From: Excoecaria cochinchinensis
Lineage: Eukaryota; Streptophyta; Magnoliopsida; Malpighiales; Euphorbiaceae
Assembly: GCA_947683425.1 (NCBI GenBank)
Contig: CANTUQ010000077.1
Span: 3,713,001-3,777,000, forward strand
Length of the DNA stretch: 64,000 bases
Reading direction: 5' to 3'
A program made the translations under genes and the position numbers. Below, in pieces: positions 22,710-33,891 of this stretch; position 1 is the stretch's first letter; each line of letters starts with the position of its first letter. The notes under the pieces are model-generated. The model was not told the DNA's origin and searched no databases. It saw only the letters and a list, made by a program, of their open reading frames with translations.

Positions 22710-24530
22710 CCCTCATTTTTGGGCTGGGCCAGTCCAACCAAGGTGGTTGGACCCAAAATTTAGCCCATTTATAATATTAAGCCCATTAACCAAACCCAAT
22801 TTAATTCCCCTCCTTCCCGACCTCCAATTCACTCCAAATCAGTTCCAAAATTCCCTAAATAATAAATTAAGCCTCCACAAAAATTTTTAGCCTAATTGGA
22901 ATCCATTTTTGGGACTGGTTCACTCTAACCGGTCCAATTCGGCAATTTTTAGTGTTACCATAAAATTTATTTTTCTTTACCAAAAATTTATAAATATTAT
23001 TCTAAGCTTGTATATACCCTTAAAATAATTTTTGGAGGTCATTTATTATTTTTAGAGGAGCAGTCAAAATTTGGTCAAACCGGGGTCCCTAATTACGGTC
23101 CAGGACTTCTTATTTTTGACTTTTGGGAACCTATTTAAACTCATTTTCACTCCAAATTTTACCACTGGACACCATAACTTGTATTTTCCGAAGGTCAAAT
23201 AAAATATTCTTCAACTCCGGATACACTATTTACTACCGAAAAATACTATTCATGCCTAACCCGGTATTACGGCCATTACAATCTATGTTGTGGCAAGAAG
23301 GGTAATTATGTAATTTTTTCTACTCTTTTGACTATAGCCCATCTGTGCTTGACTGCCGCCTGTCTGTGGCGCGATCACAACGACATCTGTATCGAATCGG
23401 ATTTTCAAAAATGGGAGATTTTTAAGAATATATTTAACACTGATTCTTAGGGATTTTTCCCATATTTTTGGTGATTTGATTTTTAAAAGTTCCGGGAATC
23501 AAGCCTTTTCCATTTTTGGAAAAGTAAAAAAAAAGTTTTCATTTGGAGAAATCGAGGGTGAGGCCGAATTGGAAGAAGAGAAATCTGGAGAAAGAGAGAA
23601 TTTTTAGAGAGAGAGAAAGAAAACTCTTAAGAGAACAGATTGTTTAACGAGAGTGTTCCTCAGGAAGAGAAATCAATTCTCTATCCTTGGAAAACTCTTA
23701 TTCTTCTATTATTGTTTTTTTGAACATACAGAGAGAGCAAAATTTTTAAAGAGAGAGTTTTCTCTTGGTGCAAATCTGACTGTGGAATCTAAAGGAGGAC
23801 ATAAGCATGCATTTATTCTCCAGATATCAAAACAATCTAAGGGTAATATTTCTGGGACCAATTTTCATTTTCTCTGTGCTTAAAATTGGTTAAAAATCTG
23901 TGATTGATTGCTATTTTAAATTTTTTCGAATTAGATAAGTTTTTTAGAAGTTTAGGAGTGATTTCATTGTGTTTTATGTCATTATATACATGAAATAGTG
24001 CTAATTAGCATGAAAATGAGTTTAAAATTGAGGTTTGTGCGTGATTCTACGTTCTGGGCATGACAGACGGGAAGAAGAGTCCAGCGACACCTGTCTCTCA
24101 AATGAACGACAGGACGTAGCAAAGCCCTCTCCTTTCCATCCGTCGCTTCTCTTTTGCCCATCTGTCTTACCTTGTGGCCGTCCGTGATCCCTATTTTATT
24201 GACTTTGACTTCAAATAACGCATATTTCTTGTTTTTCTATTATCTTGTATGCATTATTTAACTTTCTTATTATTTTTGGCATGCCATTTTATTTTCTATC
24301 ATATTTTATTATTTATTCCAGCATGCATTGCATTTTTATTTAAGTATTTATTATTTATTAAGTTTACTAATTTATTTGTTTATTTTGTACTTTTTGTCAA
24401 AATACCCTCGAGAGTCTTTTTCCCGACGAACGGAGATTTGAAGGCTATGATGCATGGATTGCATTAGATTTGCAATTTATTTTTGTACTTTATTATTTTC
24501 TTTAGCTTCCTTCACTTTTTATTAGTATTG

Positions 24531-25545
24531 ATAAAGAGCCTAATCTGATCAATAGTTTCTGGTTTCCTTTTCATCTCCATTACCCTATTCCTCCATTGAG
24601 TGAGGTACTGGTGGAGAGACTCCTTAGGCTTCTGTTGAAATAATTCTAGATCCTTCAAGGTCACCTCTATTATGGTGCTGCAATCATATTATTTCAAGAA
24701 CTCTTCAATCTTCTCTAGTCCTTCGATCCGACCCGTGATACCAATCGATGGCAGGGCCTGTTAAGCTAAGGCAAAAATATTCAACCTTCAGTTTCTTGGT
24801 CAGAGTCATTGCCTTCATCACCATAGTGTACTGCTTTATGTGTGCTAATAGATCTGAAAACCGTCAAACTTTGGCAAGTCAGACATCTTAAACCTTTGAG
24901 GCCATAACTCTTCACTATTGAGATCTCTGTCTTCAGGCCTAATCCCCTTCCCTGATGACAAAACACGGGCCATTGCTTCTATCTTCTCTTCCATCTTCCT
25001 CAATACTGCATCCTCTATTCTAAACACCTTGCCCTTCACAACTTGGGCAATCACCGGTTCCTTCTCATCCTATACTATGAAATCCTCTTTAGGAACATTA
25101 AACCTATCCCTTTTTTTCTCAGTAAGTGCCGTATCTCTAAGTTCAACAGCTAGAGGATATGCTACAGTAGCTGCCATGGGAGTTTTCCCGATAACATTCA
25201 GCTCCACTTGTCCCACAGTAGGGGTTACAGGTTGCATTCTAGAAGGCGGCATCAATGTTGCAGCTATTCCCCGGATCTTAGCTATCACCTTCTTTTCAAA
25301 ATCCTCCAATCTTCTTTCTAGCTCTTGTAAAGTTAGGGCGCCAATCTATTGTGATAGATCGGCTATTTTTAATGCTTATAAGTTTTTCGATAAGGATTCC
25401 AACTCTCTGTCAATCGAAACTGATTCTAATCCTAGCTCTGATTCTAGTTCAAGCCGTTCAATCGAAGATCCTTTGATAAGACAGCCAACGGAACCCCTAA
25501 AATACCTAGATAAATCTATAATGGCTGTAAGAATCAAAACGTTAG
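24531..25545 (-). pseudogene. TAT-C gag N-terminal half, broken
   Basis: Reading leftwards: a Ser/Glu-rich start (SSIERLELESELGLESVS), a coiled segment (QELERRLEDFEKKVIAKIRG), a variable proline-containing linker, VLRKMEEKIEAMARVLSSGKG, RPEDRDLNSEELWPQRFKMSDLPKFDG, then the capsid end ESLHQYLTQWRNRVMEMKRKPETIDQIRLF where it stops abruptly at about 24531. In TAT-B the protein continues with IRNASPYLRDG. Stops and frameshifts are present throughout. It supplies the particle shell in an active element. The abrupt end marks a deletion junction with F2. Confidence 0.8.
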
Positions 25546-26379
25546 GATGATGCATGAATGACATGTAATGCATGATCGTGCTATGCAACACTCGTAACCA
25601 TATACAAGAGCAAAAATAAGAACCTTCCTACCTTATCACTTCCCACACAGGAGGTCATGCAGTCTCTTTTTCTAGGTGGGCTTGGCCCTAGGGTCATCAA
25701 GGAACCCAAGGGACGTGTATGGTGTGCAGCAAAAATTTGACAGCATAACCTCTCTTATTTAAAGCACATACACATGAGTTTTGGCTATTGCATATTCAAA
25801 CATTTCAACTGAATTAGAATGGGTCCACCTGGGCATGAAAGCCTTTGATGAGTGCCCACGTAATTTAATTGAATTTTTTCAATACATAATAGCCCACATA
25901 GTAAGCAATGTATTATGGTACATGTTACCTAGGGAAAGTATCTATTGTCATACATGGGCTCATTGGTTTGGTGATGAAATTTTAGGACTACCCAAGCACG
26001 ATCTCTACCAATAGGTCTAGCTCATCATAAGCATAACGACCAATCGACTCACCATTTAATATACCAAATGGTACAAGACTTGGGCTGGTGATTATTCTTA
26101 ACACTTCTCTACATTGAGTGAACGTAGGGTCATGCTTCAGGATTCACAAAAAACTGTTTTTAAAGGATTCAAATATTTTCGCTATCTTCCTACCATAGAC
26201 GCCTAATATAATTCTAAGGATTCAAAGGAATGCACCGGGATAAAAAAGGGACATATAACATAATTCTATGGCCCTAGCATGCTCTAATGCATCTTATTTT
26301 CGAAAAAGATTGAACTTTAATTTCAAAAACCAATTTATATTTAATTTAACAATGGCACTTTAGGAGCAAGGTCTCATGG
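25546..26379 (-). other. TAT-C 5' leader
   Basis: Non-coding, clearly homologous to the leaders of TAT-A, TAT-B and TAT-E, for example GACTTGGGCTGGTGATTA near 26080 and the AGCTCATCATAAGCATAACG stretch near 26010. More diverged than the others, in keeping with an older element. Confidence 0.65.
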
Positions 26380-26397
26380 TCCCCAATGAAGTTGCCA
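26380..26397 (-). promoter_or_regulatory. TAT-C primer binding site, decayed
   Basis: Minus-strand TGGCAACTTCATTGGGGA, three changes from the perfect tRNA-Arg complement and all of the C-to-T or G-to-A kind. One base separates it from the LTR end. Confidence 0.7.
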
Positions 26398-26398
26398 T

Positions 26399-26616
26399 TA
26401 TAACGCGCCTCGAATCCCAATATTAGTATCCGGCTTATTCTCGAAAGTTCGCTTTCAAGACTCGAGACCGATTGGTCAATTCACAATAGACAGGGATTCA
26501 ACCCAATTTGCTAAGCCTCAAGCCTAAAAAAGGCATGAGACAGCACCTCGGGGTACCCCCATTCTATTATTGGCGATCAACCTACGAGGGCATCTATTTA
26601 GGCACTAGGAGGTATA
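26399..26616 (-). repeat. TAT-C 5' LTR, U5 end
   Basis: U5 end of the TAT-C LTR, cut by the insertion of TAT-B at 26616. It continues at 39889. The join restores a U5 word (GGTGGCGACTCCATAATAC) that also appears in TAT-E and TAT-A. Confidence 0.75.
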
Positions 26617-26865
26617 TGTAGACACCGGGTCCCGAGTAGCCTTGATCAGGATTACACAATGATGAAATTAAGTATGCCGATTTATAGGCAAAAAGAATGA
26701 AAGTTGGAAGTGATAATTTCCTTGTCGTTTTGATTTGTTAGGAATGAATAAAAATGTATTTTAAAAATAGTTTAAAAATGTTTTAAAAATTATTTTGGGA
26801 TAAAAAGTTAGTTTTTAAATTATTGTATTTTATAGAAATTTAAAAAAAAAAGAAAAAAAAAATTG

Positions 26866-27016
26866 CGCAAATGTCGGGCTGCTGCAGCAGCACTGGGCGC
26901 GCTGCGCGAGAGCTCCACGCAACGGCTTGCCCATCGCGCGCGCAGCTGGGCGCGCACCCTGAGCGCGGGGACTCCCGTCGGGCGCTCCGACGGGGCGTCC
27001 CTCGCCCCCTGCTGCC
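26866..27016. repeat. GC-rich island, TAT-B 5' LTR
   Basis: 150 bases such as GGGCGCGCTGCGCGAGAGC and CATCGCGCGCGCAGCTGGGC, starting 250 bases into the LTR. The matching island of the 3' LTR (37549-37682) is clearly different in its centre, though flanks on both sides match almost base for base. Confidence 0.75.
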
Positions 27017-27739
27017 GATTTTGGCCATTTTGGCCCCAAAAATTGATTTTCTTCAATTATTTTTGTAGATTTCAATGGTAAAACTTTTAAAATTCCAAAC
27101 CTTTGATTTTCTTCAGTTTTTTGCTTTTATTGAAATTAAGTCAATTTAATTTTTCATTAAAAAATCTGATTTTTGGGGAAAATAAAAAGGATTTTTGGAG
27201 AGAGAATTAGGGGGGATTTTCTTTAGAAAACTATTTTTCTTCTTCTTTTTTCTCTCAAACAAATTCTTCTTATTTTCATTACTTTTCTTTTATTATTTTA
27301 TTTAATATGTAATTTGTAATAAATTATTTTTTTATGCACGTTAATTTAAAAAAAACACAAAAATATTTCTATTTAATTAATTTGTTTTTTTTTCTAAATA
27401 AAATGGGACCAATGTCCTAGATTTTTCATCCAAAATAAATTGTTACTTTAAAATTATTTTCTTTAATTATGCATGAGAGGACCAATGCCCTCATTTTTAA
27501 TAAATAGCCCGATTTATGTATGAATTTTATTTTATTTACAAATGGGGGCTGTATTCCGCCCCTAGTTTTGTTGTAATTTATTTTGCTTTCATTTACTTTA
27601 TTTATCACTTTTTTTTTATATGTTTGACATGCGCGTTAAATTAAATTGCATTAAAATTGAATGAGAAAAGGCATGAAATGCTAAATTCAAAACTTGATTA
27701 TAAACTTAGCCAAGGTATGAATAAATGGGAAGTCCCGAA

Positions 27740-28028
27740 TCATCTCTGGTCTTTGGGCTCAACGAGGCGAGAGGGCCATTCCGATGTTTCATGGGAATGG
27801 GATCTCTAAGATACCTCTTGTATCCCACCAAAAGACTCAATTTACAATCCTAGGCTCCTTAGGGTTAGAGGGTCATTCCAATGTTCTATTGGGGTGAATG
27901 CCTCCAAGACCCCTTCAGTTTGCCCAAAATGGATAATATGCGCCGTCTTAGGCTCACTGAGGCGAGACGAACTTTCCCAATGTTTTATTGGGTGGCGACT
28001 CCATGAAATCTCCTTGTTGCCCAAAATA
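27740..28028 (+). repeat. Triplicated U5 hairpin units with primer-site-like core
   Basis: Three diverged units, each with an inverted repeat around an ATGTT-type loop: CCATTCC/GGAATGG (27776-27800), CCAAT/ATTGG (27877-27891), CCCAAT/ATTGGG (27975-27992). The third runs directly into TGGCGACTCCA (27993-28003), the first 11 bases of the true primer site 132 bases downstream. Confidence 0.75.
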
Positions 28029-28124
28029 GATGCACTTATAAATACCTTACAAGTTTTCTTGAACCTCTCTCGATCGCCCTAAAGGCGGGCTTTCGGGGGC
28101 CATGGGGTTCGGCGCGCGTCACAG

Positions 28125-28142
28125 TGGCGACTCCACTGGGGG
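28125..28142 (+). promoter_or_regulatory. TAT-B primer binding site (tRNA-Arg)
   Basis: TGGCGACTCCACTGGGGG, one base after the LTR. Seventeen of eighteen bases fit the 3' end of plant tRNA-Arg as I recall it. Confidence 0.85.
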
Positions 28143-29060
28143 AATTAAGAGACTTCCCTTCGAAAGGACCTTGGTTAAAATTTACAATTGAGTTTTAATT
28201 TAAAAATTTCATCTCTTTTCGAAATTACATCGTATCCATGCTAGAGCCTTAGATTATGCTAGTTTGGTCCCTTTTCTAGCCCCGGTGCGTTCCCGAAGCA
28301 CGACCCTACATTCACTCAATGTGGGAAAGTGTTAAGGATAATCACTAGCCCAAGCCTTGTACCTTATGGTATATCAAATGGTGACCCAATCGGTCATTAT
28401 GCTCGTGATGAGCTAGACTCGTTGGTAGGGACCATGCTTGGGTAACCCTAAACTTTCACTACCTTTGACCAAAGCTCATGTATTGGCAATAGATACTTCC
28501 ACTAGGTGAAATGTACCATAATATCGTGCTCGCTATGTGGGCCGTTACATATTGAACAAGATCAGTTAAATTAAATGGTCTTTCATCAAAGGCTTTCATG
28601 CCTTTGGAGGACCATCTTAATTTAATTGAGGTATTTAAATACATAATAGCCAAATACTCATACGTGTGTACATTAGATAAGAGACGTTATGCTGCCGATT
28701 TTTCACCGTGCACCATACGTGTCCAATGGGTTCCCTGGTAACCCTTGGATAAAGCCCACCTAGGAAAGAGACTATGCTACCTCGTATGTGGGGGCAATAA
28801 AGTTGGAAGGATCTATATGCTTGCATGTGTTTGTCTATGCTGCATCAGGACGACTATGCATTGCATTTCAATCATGCATCATCCTAACGAGATGTATTTT
28901 TTTAGCCATCATAGATTCGCCCGGGTGGTTTAGAGGTCCCGACGGTCGGTTGAGAAGGATTCCACTCTTGGGGTTACTAGAGCTAGTATCATATCAGAGT
29001 TCGGATTCTCTTTTAGAGGGTAGTGAGACTTTCTCTTTAGAATCATCAGCTGATACAAGT
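28143..29060 (+). other. TAT-B 5' leader
   Basis: About 0.9 kb with no long frame until the gag region, conserved with the other three Tat leaders. The last 130 bases encode a Ser/Asp/Glu-rich stretch in frame with gag (SDSLLEGSETFSLESSADTS), also seen in TAT-A and TAT-E, so translation may begin before the ATG at 29061. Confidence 0.7.
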
Positions 29061-30452
29061 ATGTCTAATCCAGCCAGTGGGTCTGATGTAACTAGGGCAA
29101 TGATTGCCGAGAAAGTAGGAAGAAGAATGGAGGAGTTTGAGGCCAGAATGATGGCAATGATGGGCAACCTTGCCACTACCATAGCTGGGCAACAAGTTGC
29201 TGCTGCTCCTATTAGGGGACCAGATGAACAAGGGGCTATTAGAGAGGATCCCCTGCTATAGTTGACCCACCTGCGGTTGAGCAAAGAGCACCAGCGCCTG
29301 TTGAGCGTAGAGAAGGCCCTAAATCTGAGGTTGAATTATGGGAAGATGAGCAAGAGGAACAGATGGTGGCAAAAGGAAAGTCGCCTAAGCTGGAAGAAGC
29401 AATGTGGAGAAAGATGGAGGAGAAATTTGAGGCTATGACAAGGATGATGACAGTAGGAAGGGGAATGAACCCGGAGGATCGTGAGCTGGATGGGGATGAT
29501 CTGATCCCCCAGAACTTCAAGATGCCTGATATCCCAAAATTTGACGGCACCTCTAACCCTGCTGCACACATCGAGCAGTACTCACTAGTCATGAAGGGGA
29601 CAACTTTAACAAGAAAGCAGAAGATAGAGTATGTTTGCTTGAGTCTTACAGGGGCTGCCATTGACTAGTACCATGGGCTGGACAGGAGGTCCAAAGAAGA
29701 CTGGGACTTGTTGACTGAAGAGTTCTTAAGGCAATACGATTGCAGTACCCGGATGGAGGTCATAATGAAGGATCTAGAGCTATTGCAGCAGAAGGCTGGG
29801 GAGTCTTTCCATGAATACCTCACTCGGTGGAGGAACCGGGTTATGGAGATGAAGCGCAAACCCGATACACCTGATCAGATCCGATTGTTCATTCGGAATG
29901 CTAGCCCATATCTGAGAGATGGACTGAAAATGAAGGGGCTGAAAGATTGGGAGTCCTTGAAAGACATTGCTATAGAAGCAGAAGGAGAATATATGGCCAG
30001 AAGGGCAAGCAGTGAGGCTTATGCCAAGAAGGGCTACAACAATCAAAGTGCAACCAAATCAGCTAGTTCCAGTAGTGGTAACAGAAGTGGGAAGACAGCT
30101 GAGGTGTCAGCAACAGGAGTGAATCAGAGGTACTTCTCAAATTTGGGTAGGCCTTTGTCATGGGTATTGAAGAGGTTGATGAAGGAGGGGAAGCTACAGC
30201 TAGGACCCAAGGGGAACCGGGGCATAAAGAGAACGAATACTGTGCCTTTCACCAACATACTGGGCATCTGATAGACAATTGCTTTAGGCTGAGGCATTAG
30301 ATTTAGGATCTGATCGATAGTAAGCAGATCACTGATCCTGAAAAGAGGGAGAGCAAGAAGAAGTCTAATTTCAATACTGTGCCACCGCCTGTCTTTATGA
30401 TTATGTCGAGCTTACCCAAATGGTATGTATTACAGGATTTGTATGGCAATTA
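29061..30452 (+). pseudogene. TAT-B gag, broken by frameshifts and a stop
   Basis: ATG at 29061 gives MSNPASGSDVTRAM, then the coil GRRMEEFEARMMAMMGNL. A one-base loss near 29250 (compare TAT-E 50628-50650) shifts the frame. Capsid follows from about 29363: LEEAMWRKMEEKFEAMTRMM, PQNFKMPDIPKFDGTSNP, with a TAG where TAT-E has Trp (29668). It resumes LLTEEFLRQYDCSTRMEV, GESFHEYLTRWRNRVMEMKR, ASPYLRDGLKMKGLKDWESL, the Ser-rich linker, and GRPLSWVLKRLMKEGK. The knuckle CAFHQHTGHLIDNC (CX2HX4HX4C) is off frame after a small deletion near 30201. A stop lies at 30450. Gag forms the particle shell and binds RNA. Confidence 0.85.
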
Positions 30453-33400
30453 ATACGTCGCTATCACTCGCCCTGAGGCAAGTGAAGAAGGGATTCCCGT
30501 GGCAGCGATAGACTGTTGGTCCATTAGTGAGAGTGGAGACGAAGATGAAGAGGAGAAAGATGGAGAGTTCACGGATCCATGGGATTCGGAGGAGGAGGAG
30601 AGAGTTGGGACTGTAACAAGAAGTGGGAGAGTGCTCCCTGAAGTTGAGAAGCAGCAGGACTCAGTGCAAGCACCTGTGGAGAAGGAGCCGGAAGAAAATC
30701 CCATAGTAAAGCAGCTGAAAAAGACCACGGCTCAGATATCTATTTGGGACCTTCTAAGGCAGTCCCCTTCTCATAGACAGAAGTTAGTTGAGGCATTAAG
30801 TGAGTCCACCGTAGCCACCACAATTTCTCCATCCGAGCTACTAGATCTCGTCAAGGGGGGATCGGGGGAAAGACTGGTGTTTTCTGATGCACATTTGCCA
30901 GCTGAAGGCCGCAATCACAACCGACCACTATACATCAAAGCACAAATTAACAGCAAGCACACCGCTTGTGTTATGGTTGACGATGGGTCATCCATAAATG
31001 TCTACCCTTTGGTGGCACTTCAGGCTTTTGGGCTGGACGAGAGTATGTTGAGTAAGTCATATCTGACCATCACAGCCTACGACAATTCTCGGAGACAGGC
31101 ATTAGGAATATTCAGAGCTCTAGTTAGGACTGGGCTTATTGAGACGAAGGAAGAATTTGTGGTCTTGCCTATCCCAATAAATTTCTCAGCCCTACTGGGA
31201 AGACCGTGGTTCCATAAATTGGGAGGAGTGCCATCCACTCTACACCAAATGGTAAAGATACCTCATGAAGGGGAGGTGGCGACCATAAAAGCAGCGAGAG
31301 AGAACCAAGCATCTGCCTTGGGGTTCTCTAATCAGCCATTTAGTGGCTTTCACATATCGGTGATAGGAGAGGAGCAGGGTTTGATAGATAGCCCTCAGGT
31401 GGTGAACATGCTGAAGAAAGTGTACTTCCTCCCAAGGGCCGGATTGGGTAAAAATTCACACGGGCTGCAAGATGCCATCACAATACAAGGCCAGAAAGAT
31501 CGGAAGGGTCTGGGCTACAAAGGAGAGCATGGCAGGAAGAAAGTGTCAGAGAAGATCCCCCACATTTTAGAGAGTTTTGTTCCCTCATCTTCGGTCTGTG
31601 CTTATACTGGAGAAGAAGAGCCTCAATGGATGGATGGGAAGATCATTCCGAGGTTTAAAATTTTCAATGATGTCTTTGACTGGGATGTTGGAGTTATCAA
31701 GTCTGCAGAGAACTTCTGGGATGAGGAGATCATGACTCAGTGCAATATTTGGGATAGGGATGGGCCTGAGGAGGTTGTCACTAATAAGCTGTTAGCTACT
31801 AGGTTAAAGGGAAAAGAAAAGATGGTAGAGCCAGAGCTAGAGATTGAAGATTTGAGGATTTCACCGGAGGTAGTTGAAAAGCCTCCACCAAGCCAAGAAG
31901 TCAAAGCACAGTCGGCTGCAACATCATCATCGACAGAAGATGAAGACAATAGTTACTTAGATACTATTTTTATGCCAAAACTTTTTAATGACAATGTTAA
32001 TGTTTCTGATTACATTAATAAGATGAATAACTTTGCTTACTTGTGTGATGTTTCTGATTATTTCATTTCTCATGATCATAAACATGATGCATTCATCTTT
32101 AACATTAACTCAACTAGCATGACTGCATTTAATCTCGAAACTTTGGATACTCTAAAGGAAATTTTGATAACATCAGATATAACTCCTGAGGAGAGACTAA
32201 AATTTGAGAGAATATTGAAAAAATATGAAAAATTCTTTGCCTGGACCTACGAGGACATGCCAGGAATTGATCGAGATGTAGCCGAACATGCCATTCCAAC
32301 TTACCCAGAGAGTAAATCGGTCAAGCAAAAGCTCAGAAGACTTAGGCCAGAATGGGCTCAGAAAGTGAAAGAGGAGATCCATAAGCAGATTGAGGCTAAG
32401 TTTCTATTGGAGGTTAAATACCCGACGTGGCTGGCTAATGTAGTTCCTGTAGCTAAAAAGGATGGAAAGGTTCGGGTGTGTGTGGACTATCGGGACCTGA
32501 ACAAAGCCTGCCCAAAAGATGATTTTCCTCTGCCTCATATTGATGTGCTAGTAGATAGTGCCACTGCTTGCATAATGTACAGCTTCATGGATGGGTACGT
32601 AGGGTACAATCAAATCCTTAATAATATAGTGGATCGAATAAAGATAGCTTTCATAACTGAATGGGGTACATTTGCTTATCGGGTCATGCCTTTTGGACTA
32701 AAGAATGCAGGAGCGACTTATCAGAGAATGGCCACCAGAGTTCTCAATGATTTGATCCACAAGGAGGTGGAGGTGTATGTTGATGACATGATGATCAAGT
32801 CAGCTACTAGAGAAGGTCACTTTGAGGATTTGGAAAAGTTCTTTCAAAGGATCAATAAGTATGTTCTGCGCCTCAATCCCAAGAAGTGCATTTTTGGAGT
32901 TATCTCGGGTAAGCTGTTAGGCCATGTGGTAAGCCAGAGAGGAATTGAAATGGATCCTGACAAGGGCAGGGCCATCAGAGAGATGCCAGTGCCTCAAAAA
33001 GAGAAAGACGTTAGAAGTTTCCTGGGAAAGCTTCAGTACGTCAGCCGGTTTATTGCCAAGCTGGCTTCAATATGTGAGCCTATCTTTAAGCTTCTCGGGA
33101 AGAATCAGCCTGTGGTGTGGAATAATCATTGTCAATTTGCCTTTGATACCATTAAGATTTATCTCTTGAATCCACCAGTTTTAAGACCACCACATCATGC
33201 CAAACCATTAATCTTGTATCTGGCGATAGAAGACAATTCAATGGGTGCCATGATGGCCCAAGAGGATGATTTTGGGGTAGAGTTTGTTGTTTACTATCTT
33301 AGCAAGAAATTCCTAACATATGAAGCCAAATATGTGGAAGTGGAAAAGATCTGCTTGGCAGTGATTTGGGCTTCTAAGAAGTTGCGGCACTACTTTCATT

Positions 33401-33891
33401 CCTTCAGTGTGCAAGCGGTTGCTAAGCATAACCCGCTTAGGTACCCTCAGGAAGCGCTCTCTCTGCTAGGAAAGATGGGAAGGTGGTTACTATTGTTGCA
33501 GGAGTTCGATATCGAATATATCACCAGGAAAACCATTAAGGGAAGAGTTGTAGCTGAGTTCTTGGCTGAACATCCTATTGAGGGAGACCAATTCGAATAC
33601 AAATTCCCAGATGAAGATGTCATGGCCATAATAGTACAAGGGTGGCAATTGTTCTTTGATGGGACAGTCAACAGTAAAGGCGCAGGAGCAGGGATTATTC
33701 TTACAACCCCGGATGGTGAGAAGCTGCCATTAGCCAAGAAGTTGAGGTATAAGGCAACCAATAATAAAGCGGAATATGAGGCTTGCATCTTCGAATTGGA
33801 AGCACTACTTTCTCTGGGGGGCAAAGACTGCAGAAGTCTTTGGAGATTCGTCTTTAGTAATCCATCAGATCAGAGGGGAATGGACAGTTAA
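30453..33891 (+). CDS. TAT-B pol: protease, RT, RNase H, part of second RNase H
   Basis: The frame is open from 30453 and has no natural start, as expected for part of a Gag-Pol polyprotein; numbering here counts from 30499. Domains: protease with VMVDDGSSIN near residue 160; GRPWFHKLG near 235; a G-patch-like stretch (RAGLGKNSHGL ... KDRKGLGYKG) near 312-346; RT with VCVDYRDLNKACPKDDF near 660 and YVDDM near 760; gypsy RNase H 900-1020, in which the first catalytic Asp is replaced (LYLAIED); second RNase H from 1047 with FFDGTVNSKGAGAG and NNKAEYEAC. A one-base insertion in a G run near 33820 ends the frame early. It would copy RNA to DNA in virus-like particles. Without gag continuity and integrase it is probably not functional. 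Confidence 0.85.

Larger units (their letters stand above)
17100..23280 (-). repeat. S3: chromovirus solo LTR carrying S4
   Basis: On the minus strand it starts TGTAATGGCCGTAATACCGG (23280) and ends GGGTGTTACA (17100), with a perfect 5-base duplication ATCTA (17095-17099 and 23281-23285). Without S4 it is about 3.4 kb, matching S5 (3324 bases), the same family. Very A+T-rich, with a TATA box at 22703-22709 and hairpins at 18574-18686. No coding potential seen. Confidence 0.9.
16761..24530 (+). repeat. F2: truncated Tat LTR carrying S3
   Basis: Starts cleanly TGTAGACACCGGGTCCCAAGG at the edge of TAT-C pol; continues to 17099, is split by S3, and resumes at 23281/23286 to about 24530, where it passes directly into TAT-C gag. 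The first 100 bases match the TAT-C LTR (41968 downward) closely. Without S3 it is about 1.6 kb against 2.3 kb for that LTR, so its U5 end is missing and no primer site follows. A deletion removed the rest of this element along with part of TAT-C. Contains GACGGGCA-like GC-rich words (16980-17095, 23330-23400, 24055-24190). Confidence 0.7.
26617..28123 (+). repeat. TAT-B 5' LTR (1507 bases, shortened)
   Basis: Starts TGTAGACACCGGGTCCCGAG, ends GGCGCGCGTCACA. Compared with the 3' LTR it lacks about 1.08 kb: the sequence jumps near 27267 from the match to 37930 to the match to about 39030. Outside this and the GC island (26866-27016) the two LTRs are nearly identical. U5 holds three repeats with CCAAT/ATTGG hairpins (27740-28028). 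Confidence 0.9.
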
